Shown: positions 23,657-35,342 of the stretch, in pieces
Numbering within the stretch: the first letter of the stretch is position 1
How the letters are laid out: every line of letters starts with the position of its first letter
Source: Pezizomycotina sp. ARF18
Lineage: Eukaryota; Ascomycota
NCBI GenBank assembly: GCA_002224055.1
Contig: AZLU01000068.1
Coordinates: forward strand, 62,001 to 126,000
Direction: 5' to 3'
Length of the DNA stretch: 64,000 bases
The notes under the pieces: model-generated
Told to the model about the DNA's origin: nothing
Database searches by the model: none
Seen by the model: only the letters and a program-made list of their open reading frames with translations
Program-made: the position numbers and the translations under genes

Positions 23657-24525
23657 CACAATTAGAGTTCAACAGCAGACATGAGACGGAAGAGACAAAC
23701 GGCTTTTTCTTTTCCCACCGGCCGATTGTCCTATCACGCCTATCAACCTATCAAAGTATCAATTGCCCTCCTGGTTATTTTTATTTTTCAAGCCCAAAAA
23801 CAAACGGATTCGGGGAAGGCGGAAGCGTAAAAGTCTGGCTCCTGGGACCAATGATATCTTCACAATACGGGCCCATCTCTCTGGTACGTACCAAAAGAAC
23901 ACTAATCCAAACTCTGAACTAGAAATTGGGAAATTCTTTTTCTGCAGGTTCTAGGGACTATACCGGATTAGACTATAGGCTCACTTGTTAGCTCGACCCA
24001 GAGGAAAAAGACACCCCCGCTTTTCGCTACGGCAAAGTCAGAGTAGGTCCTCTGGGTCCTTTTTTTATTACTATGAGAAGAAAAGAAAGTCAGCAACTGG
24101 TAGTTTGTTAAGGGATGGGATAACATTTTATCAGGAGTGAGGACTTATTACTTAGTGTAGGAAAGACAAAAAAAAAGTGTGTACTATAAGGTGGATAAAC
24201 TCAATAAAATCCCTTATAGATCCCGTCGCCCCTTTTATACCCCTTTCTTCCTCTCTTCTCTTTTATTTCTTCCCTCCCACTTTCCAGTGAATCCTCAAGA
24301 GTCGTTATCTGCAGTTGTGAGACGAGTTTCAGAGGATCGGAGTATCGCGTTTTCCTTTTCGACATCAGTTGACTGGCAGCGACCGTTTACAATTTTTCGT
24401 TTATTGAGTCTGCATAATCTTTGCGCTGACGTAGCAACCGTCAGCGCCGAAAGTCTCAACCCTCCCATCCTTATCAAGGCGCGTTTTCTCATATTACATG
24501 CAGCAGAAGCAGCACACACGTTATA
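19537..24525. other. Gene-poor 5-kb region
   Basis: I find no gene with recognisable motifs. Open frames are short (at most 94 codons, 20675-20959) and AT-rich, with no leader, no known domain and no convincing splice pattern. A T-tract of about 25 bases lies at 23632-23656 and a perfect hairpin followed by a T-run at 23995-24065 (listed separately). The region is much less GC-rich than the gene-bearing stretches on each side. Confidence 0.45.
23995..24058. other. Perfect 11-bp inverted repeat (hairpin) followed by T7
   Basis: GACCCAGAGGA at 23995-24005 is exactly the reverse complement of TCCTCTGGGTC at 24048-24058. The loop is 42 bases, and the right arm is followed by C and then seven T. 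This could be the end of a structured RNA with a polymerase-III-like terminator, or simply a small foldback. No A/B box or tRNA arm is visible. Confidence 0.55.
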
Positions 24526-25276
24526 ATGTCGACACCAGCGGCACAAGAAAACACCTCGAGGTCGACAGCGCGGCTAACGTATGTACCTTGTCCGCATAGT
24601 TGTTTTATATCCGGAAGTTATGTTTTGCGCGACAGTGGTAAAACTAACAGTCTCTGAGGATCCATATCAGGTCACGGTCTGGGACTCCTTTTATACGGAT
24701 AGCGATCAGTACGTATTGCATTAGAGAAGTCGCATTGTTCTCGACTTCTCTACCCGTCTCTTTGTTTTCTTCCTTTGTTTATGTTTTTTGCCTTCGACGC
24801 TCTACCTCCCCCTTCTAGCAGGAGTGTATGTCACTTTGCTTCAATACGTTCCATTTTTTCTTCCCCCCTTCGTCTCTCCCATATTTTTTTTCCTTTTATA
24901 TTTGTACTACTATCCCCCACTGCAGAAAAGCCCCACCGCCTGGTTTGGGACACCTGCATGAGGGAAATTGATGGGAAAAAAGATGGATGGGACGTTAGTA
25001 GTTACGAGTTCTTGGGTGGTCGGGTGGGAATTATGCTGGGTGGAGATGTGGGCGGTAGTGGATGAGGAGGACGACGCATTGGGAATTGATCCTTTTTTTT
25101 AACTTTAACTGTCTTTTAATCTCCGCAGGACAAGCCTTACGCATACGCTTGCATCTTCCGTCAAGAGTTCGTTTCCCTCTCCTCCGCCGCGTTCCTCCCC
25201 CCCCCGGTTTCATCGCTATCTTCCCCTCTTTCCTGCTTGCGTGCGATATTTAGTCTAACACTTCGGTTTCGTGAAT

Positions 25277-27454
25277 ATGGCAGAGTACAAGTACGAGTGG
25301 GGCCGTCGGTATCATGCGTACAAAGCCGGCGAGTGGTTCTTGCCCAACGATGAGGTAAAAAAAAAGCCAATCATGTCCTCGATATGCGCACGCAATTGTG
25401 TCCGAAGGGAAGGGAAGGGAGGGTAAAATATGTAGAAAATTTACGATGGATTGCTAACTGCGGGCATTGCATTTCCCTTCTCGCGGGAAAAAATTCATGA
25501 TCACAGCCGCAGCAGATCAAATGGACTTATTGTATGATATGACACCATTAACCCTAAAATTTGTGCTCACAGCACACAAATCAATAGCCCGGATACGTAT
25601 GCTAAGCTAACGTTAATTTCTGTAGCCATGAAGTCTATACCCGTGGCCAAGGAGGTCTGTTTCTCGCGCCGATAGAAGATCCGAAGGTGAGATATCTTCT
25701 CGTGTTTAGTTACTCGAGCTACAGCAATTTGCGCCGGCGGGCGCAATTCATCCTATTCAGCAAACATTAACAAAACTCCGTTTTTTCTCGAAAATCGGTC
25801 GCAATAGAAATGCCTGGACCTCGGAACAGGCACAGGCATCTGGGCCATACAATTCGCCGATATGGTAAGTTTACCTTTACTCCGCCAAAGATGCTGCATC
25901 TACGGCAGAGCACGCTACTGGTTTTTCTATTCCCGAACTGTCAAGTAATCGGTAACGGTCAGTCTAGACCTTAATGATCTTCCTACAAGCACGGCAAAAT
26001 CGCATGATTTCTTTTTTTTTTTTTTCCTTTCCGGTAAAAAGCTCACTTCATATTCTTCAACAAGCGCAGATCTATCGCCTATACACCCGCTTGGTAAAAA
26101 CCCAGATAGATTTGCCATGTCGCCTCTGAAGACTTGTTTTCATTCCGAATGCGCAGGATACGTTTAGATGGCTGACTAAAAGAACGACTTATTCCTTGAT
26201 ATGAACAAGGGTACCATCGAAGTGCTCCTTCGAGGTTGACGATTTCAACGAGGATTGGCCGTTCCCGCCAAACACGTTTGACTACATCCATGCCCGGGCG
26301 ATACACGAGCCGTAAAAGACTGGGCGCGTTATCGAAAAAAGCATACGAGTACGTTTTCCTTTCTTCCCCCTCATATTCCCGGCCTGGACGTACCAATCAG
26401 AAAGCGCCTTTTGTTACATTACATATCCAGTATTTATAGAAAAATACTCCAGCCCACGAGGGTTCAAACTTCGAAGAACTCCTCCGCAACAAAAACGCGG
26501 GGAAACAACCCATATATTGACATATCATCTCATAATTACAACAGCGCCTTAAAACCCGGCGGCTGGTTCGAAGTCTGCAACGAGTACCCGCGATCGGTGC
26601 GACGACAACACGTACCCCGCCGACAGTCCTATCCGGTCGTGGATGAAGAACGCCATGGAGGTTGCGAGATCGTCGGCAAGACGGCCATGCCCACCTCATA
26701 CTCGAGGACTGCATAAGCAAGGCGGGGTTCGACATGAGCACTTACCGGCAGTTCATCTTCAAGGTACCGATCGGCGTCTGGCCGAAGGGCCGGGAGGCGA
26801 AGGAGCTAGGCGCGATGAACATGCTGAACCTAGTAATGGGCGTAGGTTAGTGATATTTTGATTTTGATTATTCCTCCCCCGTTTCCCTATCACAAAAAAC
26901 ATAAGAAACGAAACGAAACAAAACAAAATTTAGTAAATCAGTAAAGGGTGAAGACATCCCGAGAAATAATACGAAAAAAGGAAATAAAAAGATTCGACGT
27001 GTTTTGCATTTTGCAGATAAGGCGAGCTCGCCTCTGCATTGCATGCAGGTTATACTATTTTTTTTATTTTTTTATTTTTATTTTTTATTTTTTTTTTTTT
27101 TTTTGGACTTTCGTTTTTGATGCAAGGCTGTAGCTGACTTTGTATTCAATTCGCTCTTGATTTAGAGGGGTTTCTTATGGTGTTATACACGAAGTATCTA
27201 GGAGTATGGATTACCCTGATTTACCCCTCATTCCTTATGCAACATGGAGGGATTACTTTGGATGCGATTCTTTTAACGGAGCTCGATAGCGAGGTTGTTG
27301 TTAATCTTGTCGCTGTGTGTTGTGATTTTTTTACTGACCATTCAACTTCGCGATTCGGATGTTGATAGATTTCGCCGAAGACGCGAGGCAAGAGATCGAA
27401 GACATAAGAGTCGCGCTCAGAAACAAGCGACAACACCTATGGCTACCAATGTGA
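25277..27454 (+). pseudogene. LaeA-like SAM-dependent methyltransferase, frame-interrupted
   Basis: ATG 25277 starts EWGRRYHAYKAGEWFLPNDE, the N-terminal signature of fungal LaeA/UMTA-type methyltransferases. Introns at 25532-25625 and 25687-25807 join cleanly to give ADQMDLFHEVYTRGQGGLFL, APIEDPK and KCLDLGTGTGIWAIQFADM, which is SAM motif I. Then come FEVDDFNEDWPFPPNTFDYI and HARAIHEP, followed by an intron at 26349-26544 leading to ALKPGGWFEVCNEY. CISKAGFDMSTYRQFIFKV, GVWPKGREAKELGAMNMLN and the C-terminal EIEDIRVALRNKRQHLWLPM close the gene at 27454. The exon bearing the segment between motif I and FEVDD is not clear. Frame changes lie at about 26325, 26590 and 26670. A possible extra 5' exon (MSTPAAQENTSRSTARLT, from 24526, before GTATGT) would fit family N-termini. 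Relatives act in the nucleus or in secondary metabolism; this gene's substrate is unknown. Confidence 0.75.
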
Positions 27455-29841
27455 GTCCCCTATCATAAGAGACCGAGCACTTTTTCCATTCCCTTCCATC
27501 TATTTCCCCCACTTTTAAAGTTTTCTTGCTTTCCTAATTTGCACGCGAAGAGCTCTCTGTCTCTTATCGTTTATCGCTGTGGTTCTTGGGGTCGTTGTGA
27601 GACGATAAGCTGGGAATGTAAGAATAGAGACAGGTCCCGACTGACTCGCTTTTTGATCCTGATCGCGGTCGTGATCTTTTTTGTCTTGGTGCTTAGGCAT
27701 ACGACTTTTGTACAGAAACCTTTCGATGCTCCTCAGGATCCGGTGCAGCAGCATCCCATGATGATGTAAATACTTTTTCGTCAATCAACTTATATATAAA
27801 TATATACTCTTTTACTTCGGTATATAAATATATCTCTATTAGAATTAATTTGGGGGTCCGTGGCTATCAAATCAAGATGTAGAGTAGAACACATGTCGCT
27901 TATCTATCCTATCTATCTTGTGTCCTATGTCAACTAGTAATGTTTACACGTAAAAACCGGTTCGTTACATCGGACGGTGGTACAAAAATAGTTGTCATAT
28001 TGATTGAAGGTAACTTGAACTAAAGTATATGTATGTATTCATGAAGAAACGACGAATATGAGGCGATAAATGAAATGTGCTCATTCTTTTTTGATATTGC
28101 GACTAAAGCTTCGGAATTGCGTCGGAATAATACACTACTTGGAGAAATAAAAGCTGCCGACTTTGCAATTTTACCTGGACTGAGGAGAAAATATGATCAG
28201 CGATGATGTTGTACACAAAGCGTACTTAATACCTTACGGAATATTAATTCCTTTAGATGCTATTTCTATCTCTCCCTCCGAGCTACGATTTTCAGGTTTT
28301 TTCCTTCTTTTTCCTTGACCCTTAAATCCTCGGACCCAACTTCAAGGCGAAGCCGAAAGTCCCAAGGAGCTAGGGAAGCGACTACAATATGCGACTGCAC
28401 ATATCTACTACATACTACATAACTTACTACCTCTTCCGGTATGCGGAGTCGCAGGAAACAACACAAGAGAGGAAAATCAGAATTGGATTCTCCTATTCGT
28501 GTATGTTTTAGCGTACCGGAGTTCAAAATTCAAAAGTGAACTAATTTTCCCTAAAAGATTGTGGGGTTGGGCAGGACTCATCTGGGAGGAGCACAACAGA
28601 CCCAGATAAGGCGTAGCTGTAGGGTAAAGAAGTGGATGCGACATCCAGCTAGCCCCTCCCCCAGACTTTTTTAAGCTAGATTGCCATGGCACCCCACCAA
28701 GGCAATACGATGCGATGCGATGCGATGCAGAGGAGCAAAGGGCAGAAAGGAAAGGTGTTAAACGTAAATGCGTGTACAGATGTATGTACTCCAAGGTAAA
28801 TATGTAGCTAATGTGTGTTTGCGTTTGCGTTTTTTCATGCTCGTACGGGTCCGTGCCAACTATTCAGAACCTTTAGCTTGCAATCTTTGCAAATCTATTG
28901 GTAAAGAAGTAAAAAAAAAAAAAAAAAAAAAATTTAGTGCATTCTGTCATGTTAATACGCTATTGAGTCTCGGAAGTTCCATGATTTCTGATCCCTCTGG
29001 GCATGTAGGAATTGACGGAGAGAAAAAAAAACTTTTTTTTTCCTTGAGGTGGCCTCAGCCTTGGTAATTGGCAGAATAGGGTAATTAAATTGTTGGTCAA
29101 TAAGTACCCGAAGAGACCCTAGAGACCCCTAGAATATTGTCTTGGTCGCAGACTCGGTGAAAGGGCCAGAGAAGGCTAGGGGAGAGGGTTGTATGTCAAG
29201 CGAGGAGCTCCGGCGCGGATAACGGCATGGCGTTTCCATTAGCTGCAGGCGAAAGCCGATTACGGTATCGACTCGAAAAGCTGCTGAAAGAGCCTTTTTA
29301 TTTTGTTTTTTCAAGAAGTCCTATCTTGAGTATACTGCAAAGCCAGTATAGGTTTCAATAGCAAGGACGCGGTTGATTTCACCGAGCGGGGTCTTTGCAT
29401 ATTTTAGGGATCTTTTGCTTCTTCCAAATTCTTTAAGAAGAACAGGCCAGCTCGTAGCTCTTCGAAGATCGTCCCTGCTTGAGTCGTCCAAGTATTTAGT
29501 TACTGGTTAGAAGCTTACGTCTGGTTGACATAAATTCCGCTCGATATATCGATCTTCATAAAGGGATTTCATACTTAAATTCTCAATTCTTCAACTTCAC
29601 TCGCTCGTTTATTTCAACTACCAGTCTTTCTTTGCAGTCTTTGCAGTCTTTCGTTTAAAACCTCTCCCTTCCTATAAGCTCTCTGGCGGAACACAGACAA
29701 CAACATCCAACATCCAACAACCCCTTTGCCAATTCCTCTATCTTAAGGCAATTTAGGTATTGTTTTATATCTATTGAATTATTCTTGAGAAAGAAACAGA
29801 AAAAGAATAGTGGGAGAGAGATAGAGAGCATTCGTTTCAGA
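27455..29841. other. Intergenic region
   Basis: No supported gene. It contains a GATGC pentanucleotide run near 28706-28730, an A-tract at 28909-28931 and several TATATAAATATA stretches around 27790-27835. Open frames of up to 105 codons show no motif. Confidence 0.4.
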
Positions 29842-31336
29842 ATGTTTGAAAAAGAGAAGTCTGTTGATAATCGGGACCAGTTCCTACGATAAAACCTCTC
29901 CCCACCGCTTGCCACCGAGCAGAAGACCCAAACTACCCCCAACCTACCCTCAGAACAATTGAAGACGTCGACATAGAAAAAGCTACAAGTAGCCTATCGT
30001 CATCGTCACCGCCGTCATCGAGTAAAGACGAAGATGAGGAGGATTACTATCCCGACGGTGGCCTGAAAGCATGGCTGGTTACGTTCGGAGCGTGGTGCGC
30101 CATGTTCTCTGCCCTGGGGCTCATGAACACGATAGGTGCAATTCAAGCCTACGTCAGCACGCACCAATTGAAGCAGTACTCGGAAGGACGGTGTCGTGGA
30201 TATTTAGCGTCTACGTGTTCATTGTCTTCTTCTGCGGGCTCCAGATCGGACCAATCTTCGATGCGACGGGCCGAGGATGCTGATATTCGTCGGCAGCGTT
30301 CTTCTGGTGCTGTGCATGATGCTGCTCGGCTTCTGCACATGTAAGTTTTTCAACCGATGATCCATGTTTATATTTTCTTGAAAAAATTCATAAGGCTAAA
30401 CGTTTTATTTTTCCAGTATATTGGCATTTCATGGTAATCTTCGGCATAATCGGCGGATTCGGTTCCTCCCTCCTTTTCACCCCCGCCATAGCAGCGTAGC
30501 GCACTTCTTCATGGCGCGGCGCTCCACCGCCACCGGCCTCGCCTGCACTGGCGGCGCGTGCGGGGGCGTCCTTTTCCCCCTTGCCCTTCGCTCCATGTTT
30601 CCATACTTGGGTTTCGCGTGGAGCCCCGCATCATCGGCTTCGTTTTCTTCTTCTTCTGCTCCATCGCGGTCTCCTGGTCCGCTCCCGCCTCCCTCCTAAG
30701 AGAAGCCAAACCTGCGATCTGTCCTACCAGATTACCGCATTTTCTTCGACGGCACGGGTGATTCGCCCTCGTTACCGCAGGCACTTTCTCATGGAATTCG
30801 GCCTGTTCGTGCCGTAGCCTACTTACACCTACGGCTCGCAAACGGCCTTGATAACGCGCTCGCGTACACCTCATCTCCATCATGAACGCGGGTTCCTTCT
30901 TCGGCCGCTGGCTCCCTGGTGTATTGCGGACTACTTCGGCCGCTTTAACGCCATGATCGCGATGCTGCTGCTGTGTTTAGTCACCACGTTCTGCGTCTGG
31001 ATGCCGGCCAGCTACGCCGGCGAAGGCATCGTTCCCTCATGGTTGTATTTGCTGTGCTTTTCGGGTTCGGTAGCGGAAGTAATATTTCGCTTACGCCCGT
31101 TTTGCGTGGGGAGCTGTGCGATACGAGGCAGTACGGACGGTACTACGCGACATGTTACACGGTGTGCAGCGTGGGTACGCTCACTGGTATCCGATTGCGG
31201 GTGCCCTGATCGACGCTGCAGGAGGTAGTTATTGGGTTTGATACTCTTTACGGGCCTGTGTTACGTTGTCGCTGTGGCGTGCTTCGTGTGGGTGAGGGTG
31301 GCGAAGGTCGGCTGGAAGCTCAACGAGGTTTACTGA
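29842..31336 (+). pseudogene. Monocarboxylate-transporter-like MFS permease, frame-interrupted
   Basis: After a Ser- and Asp/Glu-rich cytosolic N-terminus (SSLSSSSPPSSSKDEDEEDY) comes PDGGLKAWLVTFGAWCAMF, the first-helix signature (PDGGxxAW) of fungal MCT-type MFS carriers. Next are LMNTIGAIQAYVSTHQL and WIFSVYVFIVFFCGLQIGPI. A 77-base intron (30340-30416, GTAAGT, branch GGCTAAAC, TTCCAG) leads to [20 protein letters not shown], then ATGLACTGGACGGVLFPLAL and IIGFVFFFFCSIAVSW. The far end reads GLCYVVAVACFVWVRVAKVG before a TGA at 31334. About six frame changes interrupt it, especially 30220-30300 and 30690-31250. The start at 29842 (MFEKEKSVDNRDQFLR) is a guess. Such carriers move monocarboxylates, riboflavin or other small acids across the plasma membrane; the substrate cannot be told here. 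Confidence 0.7.
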
Positions 31337-32179
31337 AGACGCTACGCGAGCACAACGCACTTGAGCGACGCTGGAGGAGAAGGAGAGAAGTTAAGGAGGC
31401 TTTAGTATGACAATGACAACGGCAATAACGGCGATAGCGACGGCGACGACGATGACGACGACGGAAATTGTGATGATGAACCATAACCATCAGTCATGAT
31501 TAAGTAGTATATATGTAACATATTTCCTTTATTTACTTATTTTTCCTGATACCAGTAGCATTGAAAGTGGTGCGTTTCTGCTTTCTGTAAATAGCTGTTC
31601 TATATTCTTATTTTTTTCCCTTTGTTTTTTACGCATCTTTCACCATGTTCAATTTACTAGCCGTATTCAACAGAAATACGTGGCTGGATATTCCTTGTAT
31701 ATAGCTTATTTACTTAGGTACATATAATTTGAAATAGTAATCTACGATATTATTCCTTGAAGCCTTAACAGTTCTTACATGCTTGGATGCAAAAGTTCCT
31801 GTCATGTTCAGCTCGTTATCTGTCTGAGATATACTGAAAGAACATTTCGAAAGGGAAAGGATCCAAGAACGCCAAATTTTCATGAAATCAAAACTCGGAA
31901 TAAACAAATGATCTCATTTGCTTTCATCAACAATATAGCCATCATCAGGATCGCCAGCAGTAAACATAACGCTCTTACTCTCTCCCTATTCGTCACAATT
32001 TTCATATTGACCTCCTTGACTTCCATCAGAGTCTCCCCAGCCTCCGCACCACCAACTCCCGTGCCCCTCTTTGCGTACCGACACAACCACTTCAGCGGTG
32101 GACAACAAGCACTATAATCCCGCAGCGCACTCGCTAGTACCCCATATCGCAATGACGGTAATTGGGCGCTCAATCCGAC
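31337..32179. other. Intergenic region with an acidic-codon repeat
   Basis: At about 31410-31480 GAC/GAT/GGC/AAC triplets repeat and could encode a DGDDDDDDG-like tail, but this lies after the transporter stop and has its own stop upstream. The rest is AT-rich without gene signals. Confidence 0.4.
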
Positions 32180-32947
32180 GTTTACCGTCTCCCGATCGTG
32201 CACACGATACAGAGTATACCGAGCGAGAATACCATGACTAAAGATACTATCTTACGGCGGCAGAGGCTCAGGAACCGGAGGAGGAAAAAGGGCAGGGTGT
32301 ATATCATGACGTCTGAGATGAAGTGGAAGGCTACGGTGAGGAAGTAGACGGTTACGGAGGCGGAGGAGATACAGAGGTCGGATTGGTTTGTTGTCCTGGT
32401 ACAGAAAAGACGATTAGTAGACAATGCGAACCATAACGAAGGAAAAGAGGGAGGAACATTTACCAGTTACGCCGCACGGGCAGACACCAGAATAGATTTA
32501 TCAACGTCGTAACGGCCGCACCGGCGACCGTGAACCCGATGTTGAAGTATAGAGAATTCTGAGCTTCACGAATTCTCGGGAAACAGTTTTAAATAAACAA
32601 CAGAACGACCCTTTGACGAAGTATAGGATGAAGTAGTATATGACAGCTGCGATGTACGTCAACTTCAAAACCTTAATTCTGCTGTTTTCGTCCGGGAACG
32701 CTTTCGTAAAGTCCGGGAGAGGCCCCGCGTGAACCTGATATCGGCGGACACAGGCCCCATTTCCACGCCAGGATATCTAGTGCGTCGTCGATCGCAAGGA
32801 AGAGCCAGGCGCAGATTATGAGGCAGTCTGAGAGGGCGAAGCGGCGCTGGAGGTAGCCGCGGACCATAGCCGGAGGAGCACGAACGGGAGGCTAAAGGCG
32901 ACGAGGATCCATTCTGCGACGATAGTGTTCTTCTCGTTGAGCGGCAT
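32180..32947 (-). pseudogene. Rhodopsin-domain integral membrane protein B, frame-interrupted
   Basis: The minus-strand ATG at 32947 gives TIVAEWILVAFSLPFVLL (helix 1). The next frame gives FALSDCLIICAWLFLAIDDA (helix 2 with the D-C-AW pattern of the family), then LPDFTKAFPDENSRIKVLK and LTYIAAVIYYFILYFVKGSF (helix 3). Helix 4 is YFNIGFTVAGAAVTTLINLF, ending CLPVRRNW before a GTAAATG donor. Helices 5 and 6, VYFLTVAFHFISDVMIYTLP and IVSLVMVFSLGILCIVC, follow. The last helix and tail are missing or unrecognised. Frame changes occur near 32865, 32760 and 32560. The LPDFTKAFPDE block equals VPDLSKEFPDE in protein C, so B and C are tandem duplicates; protein A, 20 kb away, is more distant. Confidence 0.65.
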
Positions 32948-34362
32948 AGCTGCGATCCTTCAACCTGCATTCTGCATCTTTAAGCAAACAAAGAAAACGG
33001 CGATGGCGATTATCAAAGACGCAGGTGCAGATAGTTATCCTCCTTATACATGTAGGATTTGACGGTCAGTCTGACATTTTTCACATAATTTTGCAACAAA
33101 GCCTACTAAACGATCACCAGTGTTATACATCAAAAATGGACAAATTATAGAGAAAAAGCAGAAAAAACTGGGGTATCTGTTTATGTAACACAACGTGCGT
33201 ATCGCCCTAATTCAAATGAGGATCGCAAAACCGGTTTTTCTGCTGCTCCCATTACCTATATTACAAAAAGCGCCACAAAACGTTTCATGCATATCATCCA
33301 TCTCACCTTCCTCAAAACGAAAAAAAAAGAGATTTCTCTCTTCGTCTGAAAAGGCCAATCGGCACGAGTAGTCATTTTGAGAAGTTTTTCGCATCGCGTT
33401 TTGCATTGCACTGTGCATATTTTGGAGATTATATTACTGGACATCTCGGATGTTTGATATTGACTTCGGGCGTTTGCGGCCGACTAGGGCACACTCGATG
33501 CCCTCAAGTTTGGGGGTTAGCTGGACCATCCGCACTTGATGGCCAGATAACTTTTCTGGGCTCGTGCGACGCCGGAAAGGAATACCGCTATTCCACTTCA
33601 AGAAAAGAAACGAAGGGGAAACAAAAACGAAAAAAAAAATTTTCAAAAAACAAAAGGTACTTGAAGATACATCTGATTGACATGTCCATAAACATCGTGG
33701 AAAAAACATGGTCTAGGAAGGCCCGGAAGCTGGGTATGGTTGTAACGAAGAAAACCGCTCACAAAATAGCATCTGAAGGAGCTCCAGCGCAAACTCGCGG
33801 TGGCAAAGATCGGTCGTCCTCAGCTTATACGCTCGGCGGGTTGGTTGAGTATTTTCCAGCCTTGCTAGAACTCCCGAGATGCCAACTTTTCCCAGCAGGA
33901 AAATTTTGTTTCCCAACCACTGCGAATGCCTCCTCCACATGGCAAAACCAGGTTAGTAATAGTAAGTTTTGCATGGCAGCAGCCTTACAGAAACCTCCGA
34001 GATATAAACATATGTATGCAGTGGAGTTGAGAGATTTATATCCCTGCTTATAAGCTTTGCCACTAAAAGAAACGCCGTCTTCCAGAATGATCTAAAACAT
34101 TTTTAGGGCCTCAATACAAGGTCTGAGCGCTTGAGCGCTCCTCTTTTTGTCTCTTAAAAAAATTTGTTTCTCGTTTCTATTTCTGAAGAGCATCTTTACA
34201 TGCATAGTATGTGCGTGATATATCCATGAAAACAAAACATTTCGTAAAAAAAAACCCTCAAATCCGGTAACCAAAAAAAAAAAAAAAAAAAAAAAATGAC
34301 AAGTGCGCAAACTTGGCAAAACAAAATATTATCTTATTTTTTTTTTTTTTTTTTTTTCGCTT
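32948..34362. other. Spacer between rhodopsin-domain genes B and C, with an unassigned 215-codon open frame
   Basis: The + strand frame 33406-34053 is open for 215 codons but is Lys-rich, has A-tracts, no leader and no known domain, and gives no consistent picture of a protein. I leave it unassigned. An A-tract (about 34275-34297) and a T-tract (about 34338-34358) close the spacer. Confidence 0.35.
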
Positions 34363-35342
34363 TCAAACATTACTTAGTACGCCGTAACTCGGATCAACGC
34401 CGGTCTTCCCTCGGTCGACCACCGTAAGTCCTTCGATCCTGCGGGTGCTGGCCTCGCTACCTTCACCCTCACCGCTTTCCCCACCCTCACCGCTTCCGCA
34501 GTTCCCGCCCACGTACTTCCGCCACAGCCACATCAGCATCGGACAGCACGCCACCACCGTCATCGCCGCGCACTCCCCGCGCCCCACATCGCCGCCTTGA
34601 AAAACCTCTTCCCGATAAAAATACTCAGTATCCTCCCTAGCGCGCAGACCGCGACCGCGATCCCAGAAAGAAAACCAATACGAAGCTCGCCAGCTTCCGC
34701 GTCCGTATCAGCGGTAATAGGAAAAAGAACATCACGAAAATTAAAACATCGGATATTAAGTGTAGTGCTGATGAAGGCGCATATACGTTCCACACTTCGC
34801 TGGGCATGCAGAGGCTGTTATTGGTGCCGTCGGACGGGGTGGGGTGAGCGGGCGCCCAGTTTCTGTCGATGGGAGGCACCAGAAGAGGTGTAAAGAGATT
34901 GTTATTACAGCGCTGATGAAGGTGACGGAGATGGTGAAATGTAACGCGAGCCGGAGCCTTTGGAAGTTTTCGGTGAAGAGTTTTAGGTACCACAGCAGGT
35001 AGGAGGCCTTGAGGAGGTAGAGTATCGTGTAGTATTATTGGTTCGGCATAGAGGATCTGGTTTGTGTCGATAAGGGTTTTTAGCCATCTGGAACTCTGGT
35101 TCTCATTTTCCTCTGAAGTTTGTTGACGATCAAGTCGATTTACCTTCAAGATCATAACCATCTCTCCTTCGTCCGGAAACTCTTTCGATAAGTCGGGCAC
35201 GTGTCCGATCTTAAACCTGATGTGTGTCTTCGACGTCCAAATCCCAGCTTCACTGCATTGTACTCAGCCAGCACTGGACGACGAACAGGATCCATGAGCA
35301 GACCACGACGTAGTCTGACAGGACGACCTGCCGCTCCGGCAT
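34363..35342 (-). pseudogene. Rhodopsin-domain integral membrane protein C, frame-interrupted
   Basis: The sequence starts in the second-helix region (QVVLSDYVVVCSWILFVVQ, 35342 downward). It then reads VPDLSKEFPDEGEMVMILK, and an intron (GTAAAT to AACCAG) leads to YYTILYLLKASYLLWYLKLF and LHFTISVTFISAVITISLHL. Next come CMPSEVWNVYAPSSALHLIS, DVLIFVMFFFLLPLIRT and LASFVLVFFLGS. The last helix, CCPMLMWLWRKYVGGN, is followed by a Gly/Glu/Ser-rich tail ending at 34363. The order and spacing match gene B. The first transmembrane helix is not found in the 5' flank, so an upstream exon is missing or degraded. Frame changes lie near 35240, 35000, 34830 and 34600. Confidence 0.65.

Noticed and set aside
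31400-31485. Acidic repeat tail (D/N/G codons) as the transporter's C-terminus
   Set aside because: A clear family-typical end with TGA at 31334-31336 precedes it, and the acidic frame has its own upstream stop.
33406-34053. 215-codon open frame on the + strand
   Set aside because: Lys-rich with A-tracts, no leader, no domain, no splice context; open by chance in AT-rich sequence is likely enough.
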